Assembly: GCF_000296695.1 (NCBI RefSeq)
Contig: NZ_BAFK01000024.1
Location: forward strand, 1 to 55,326
DNA length: 55,326 nt
Source: Rheinheimera nanhaiensis E407-8
GTDB lineage: Bacteria > Pseudomonadota > Gammaproteobacteria > Enterobacterales > Alteromonadaceae
Direction: 5' to 3'
Shown: one piece after another, positions 53,212 to 55,326 of the stretch
How positions within the stretch are numbered: the stretch's first letter is position 1
Layout: each line of letters starts with the position of its first letter
Notes under the pieces: model-generated
What the model saw: the letters and a program-made list of their open reading frames with translations, nothing else
What the model was told of the DNA's origin: nothing
The model's database searches: none
Made by a program: the position numbers and the translations under genes

Positions 53212-54450
53212 TTAGGGCGCAACCTGCTGTAAAATTAACCCACAAATATAGGCGCCATAAGTACCCAGGCCATAGCCTAGTACCGCCAGCAGTACGCCAA
53301 CCGGCGCCAGTGACGGGTGAAACGCTGCTGCCACCACAGGCGCTGACGCGGCGCCGCCGACATTAGCCTGGCTGCCCACCGCCATATAAAACATTGGCGC
53401 TTTAATCAGTTTGGCCACAATTAACAGCAGTGCTGCATGCACCAGCATCCAGACAATACCGACTAAAAACATCAGCGGATAATCTAAAATAGCAGTGACA
53501 TCCATATGCATGCCAATGGTCGCCACCAGAATGTACAAAAACGCTGAACCGACTTTAGAGGCACCTACCGCTTCAAGCTTACGCACTTTAGTGGCCGACA
53601 TCAGTAAGCCGATGGTGGTAGCAATTACCACCAGCCAGAAAAAGGTGCTGGTTAAGCTGTACATGGCAAGTCCGGGAGCCACCCGTTCAATCCAGGGTGC
53701 AATAATGTCGGCCAGCAGGTGTGATAAGCCCGTAACACCAAAGGCCACAGCGACAATCAGCATAATGTCGTTTAATTTAGGGATACGGGCGTTTTCGGCT
53801 TCATATTGCTCAATTTTCTGCCTCAGGTTAACAATACCGCTGGTATCGGCGCCGTTTTTACGGTCGAAAAACTCCGCCCGGCTGGCAATAAACAGCAGCA
53901 CCGCCATCCAGACATTCGCTACCAGCACATCCACCGTGATCATCACCGAGAAAATACTGCCGTCAACGGCAAATACTTCTTTCATCGCCGCCTGATTAGC
54001 ACCGCCGCCAATCCAGCTGCCGGCAATGGTGGTCATGCCGCGCCAGATATCGCCGCCAAGCTGCTCCGGAAAAATATACCCCATCGTTAACAGCGCTATT
54101 GGTCCACCGATAATAATGCCGGCGGTACCGGTTAAAAACATAATCAGCGCCTTAGGGCCAAGGCCTAAAATAGCTTTAAAATCAACACTAAGCGTTAAAA
54201 GCACTAAACTGGCCGGCAGTAAATAGCGCGACGCCATTTTGTACAGTGACGAGCCCTCACCATCAATAATGCCAAAAGTATTAAATAACGACGGGATGAA
54301 GTAACACAGCAACAAGGCTGGCACATAGGTATAAAACTTTTTGAAAAACGGATGATCACTGTGGCTGGTATAAAACACTGCGCCCAAAATAACGGCCATT
54401 AAGCCCAATACCACCGCATCATTGGTGATAAGTACACTGCTTTGTTGCAT
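53212..54450 (-). CDS. DUF819 family membrane protein
   Basis: A 412-residue protein with about eleven or twelve hydrophobic helices. Family blocks are visible: FFKKFYTYVPALLLCYFIPSLFN near residues 36-58 (shown as position only), LTLSVDFKAILGLGPKAL near residue 102, TIAGSWIGGGANQAAMKE near residue 161 (Gly- and Asn-rich loop, typical) and GSQANVGGAASAPVVAAAF near residue 370. The internal symmetry of the two Gly/Asn loops suggests a transporter-like inverted repeat fold; substrate unknown. An AAGGTTCC site precedes the ATG. Closely spaced with the AI-2E-type gene (24 bases), so possibly an operon. Confidence 0.88.
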   Translation of the reverse strand: MQQSSVLITNDAVVLGLMAVILGAVFYTSHSDHPFFKKFYTYVPALLLCYFIPSLFNTFGIIDGEGSSLYKMASRYLLPASLVLLTLSVDFKAILGLGPKALIMFLTGTAGIIIGGPIALLTMGYIFPEQLGGDIWRGMTTIAGSWIGGGANQAAMKEVFAVDGSIFSVMITVDVLVANVWMAVLLFIASRAEFFDRKNGADTSGIVNLRQKIEQYEAENARIPKLNDIMLIVAVAFGVTGLSHLLADIIAPWIERVAPGLAMYSLTSTFFWLVVIATTIGLLMSATKVRKLEAVGASKVGSAFLYILVATIGMHMDVTAILDYPLMFLVGIVWMLVHAALLLIVAKLIKAPMFYMAVGSQANVGGAASAPVVAAAFHPSLAPVGVLLAVLGYGLGTYGAYICGLILQQVAP

Positions 54451-54575
54451 AGGGAACCTTAAACTGTGGTTATTGTTATGGTGTTATCGCCACAGCAAAA
54501 TACCACAGCACAGCGGCAGAGCAAAGCCGGCTACGCTAAGCGCGTCAAGCTAGACGGGCAACTCAGCGCGCCAGC

Positions 54576-54923
54576 TTAGGGCACAGGCCTGGCAGTCAGT
54601 GGCTGCTGGCTAAAAGCCACACCGTCCCAGCCAGTGCGGATAAAGTTGCGGATATTCTGATGATCAGTGCCTTTGGGCGTGTCGAGCACCTTACGGTAGT
54701 AGTCGCCGAATAAAAACAGCGTTTGCGCGGCCGATAACTGGTGCAGTAAGCCAAAGGCCAGAATTTTACAAGAACCATTGTTTTCACCGGCAGCATTGTG
54801 CAGCTCACCGTTGGTGAAGGCGGTTGGGTTAAACTGATACAACGTATCTATTAAGGCAATGCTCTGCTCAAAACTGATACTTTGCGGCTCAATACTTAAT
54901 TGAATAAAAAATGCTTCTAACAT
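54576..54923 (-). CDS. HopJ family protein
   Basis: A 115-residue product with the HopJ pattern: FNPTAFTNGELHNAAGENNGS near residues 31-51 (shown as position), FLFGDYYRKVLDTPKGTDHQ near residues 70-89, and NIRNFIRTGWDGVAF near residues 90-104. The family is named after a Pseudomonas syringae type III effector candidate but is widespread in free-living bacteria, where there is no secretion evidence; here no type III genes are nearby. AAGGAATC precedes the ATG. Role unknown. Confidence 0.88.
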   Translation of the reverse strand: MLEAFFIQLSIEPQSISFEQSIALIDTLYQFNPTAFTNGELHNAAGENNGSCKILAFGLLHQLSAAQTLFLFGDYYRKVLDTPKGTDHQNIRNFIRTGWDGVAFSQQPLTARPVP

Positions 54924-55127
54924 GGTGATTCCTTGTTACCCGGTTGCCTCACTGGCTTATCGATCCTAAGCGTTAACTTGCTGCTTCGCAATACGACAAA
55001 AGCCGCAATATTGTGGAACACAAAATAAACCCGCAGTATCAATCCTGCATTCAGTACCGGATCCGGCTATTGTCATTTAAGCAGGCTGTTATACTTCTGC
55101 CTATCCCCGTTACCACAAGGTATGTTG

Positions 55128-55326
55128 ATGTTAGCCGCCGATCTTTGCCATCAGGCCCGCCTGGCACGCGATGCCCGTTACGATGGCGTGTTTTTTACCG
55201 CTGTGCACAGCACTGGCATTTACTGCCGGCCCATTTGTCCGGCCCGTCCGCCGGCCGAGCGGCATGTCAGCTACTTTGCCTCAGCGGGTGCGGCCAGTGC
55301 AGCCGGCTTTCGGCCCTGCCTGCGCT
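55128..55326 (+). CDS. Ada-type protein (Ada metal-binding N-terminal domain), 3' end off the window
   Basis: 66 codons are visible. They encode the Ada methyl-phosphotriester domain: DARYDGVFFTAVHSTGIYCR, then PICPARPPAERHVSYFA and GFRPCLR, with the zinc/methyl-acceptor Cys residues Cys-x3-Cys and a further Cys near the cut. The full gene is likely either Ada/AdaA (regulator plus methyltransferase) or an Ada-AlkA fusion (DNA-3-methyladenine glycosylase); the window ends before the difference shows. AAGG lies seven bases before the ATG at 55128; ATG 55122 is in frame but too close to the ribosome site. Confidence 0.88.
   Translation, partial: MLAADLCHQARLARDARYDGVFFTAVHSTGIYCRPICPARPPAERHVSYFASAGAASAAGFRPCLR

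Noticed and set aside
54576..54923. HopJ as evidence of a type III secretion system
   Set aside because: No secretion genes are near, and the family is common in non-pathogenic marine bacteria.

Overview
The window is an ordinary chromosomal segment of a free-living aquatic gammaproteobacterium. Gene content and order (rpsB-tsf-pyrH-frr-uppS divergent from map-glnD-dapD; syd, queF, ppnN, xni; yqcC-truC-yqcA; DUF3301, DUF2789, DUF3192, VF530 and HopJ families; BarA) point to the Alteromonadales-like group around Rheinheimera, Arsukibacterium and Alishewanella. That placement is inferred from family content and gene order, not from a search. I see no prophage, insertion sequence, CRISPR array or clear pseudogene. 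Both window ends cut a gene (uppS at the left, an Ada-type gene at the right).

Layout: (1) 1-8.6 kb holds the translation and envelope operon rpsB-tsf-pyrH-frr-uppS on the minus strand, and map-glnD-dapD on the plus strand. (2) 8.6-22.4 kb holds small conserved genes: cysZ, yqcA-truC-yqcC, several DUF proteins, a GNAT enzyme, a Zn-ribbon protein with an unknown partner, syd, queF, a 20-codon ORF, a diguanylate cyclase, the ppnN-xni-DUF3192 operon, NAD-type isocitrate dehydrogenase and VF530. (3) 22.4-28 kb is purine/nucleoside salvage (deoB, deoD, gpt, nucleoside deaminase, minus strand) and an S9 oligopeptidase lipoprotein. (4) 28.1-31.4 kb has a tRNA-Phe/Thr/Phe operon with a stable-RNA type promoter, then barA. 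(5) 31.5-37.8 kb has a secreted endonuclease and the glyoxylate shunt (aceA, a LysR regulator, aceB). (6) 38-43 kb is a sensory/motility patch: a DUF2726 protein, a 64-residue putative motility protein behind a FliA-type promoter, a methyl-accepting protein, an Aer-like receptor and a single-domain response regulator. (7) 43.1-50.9 kb is the most distinctive part: a beta-propeller phytase lipoprotein and a TonB-dependent receptor on the minus strand, divergent from an operon of a membrane protein with a degenerate GGDEF domain, an AraC-type regulator and a metallophosphoesterase lipoprotein. (8) 51-55.3 kb has an EF-hand-like protein, an AI-2E family permease, a DUF819 membrane protein, a HopJ-family protein and the start of an Ada-type gene.

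The best candidate for a little-described system is region 7. Between the two divergent units lies a near-perfect Pho box (two 7-base repeats, 4 bases apart), followed at phoA-like spacing by a possible -10 box. This suggests that a phosphate-starvation regulon controls the divergent regulator/phosphoesterase operon, and perhaps phytate uptake and hydrolysis as well. The GGDEF protein has lost the catalytic signature but keeps the c-di-GMP inhibitory-site motif, so it may be a receptor rather than an enzyme.
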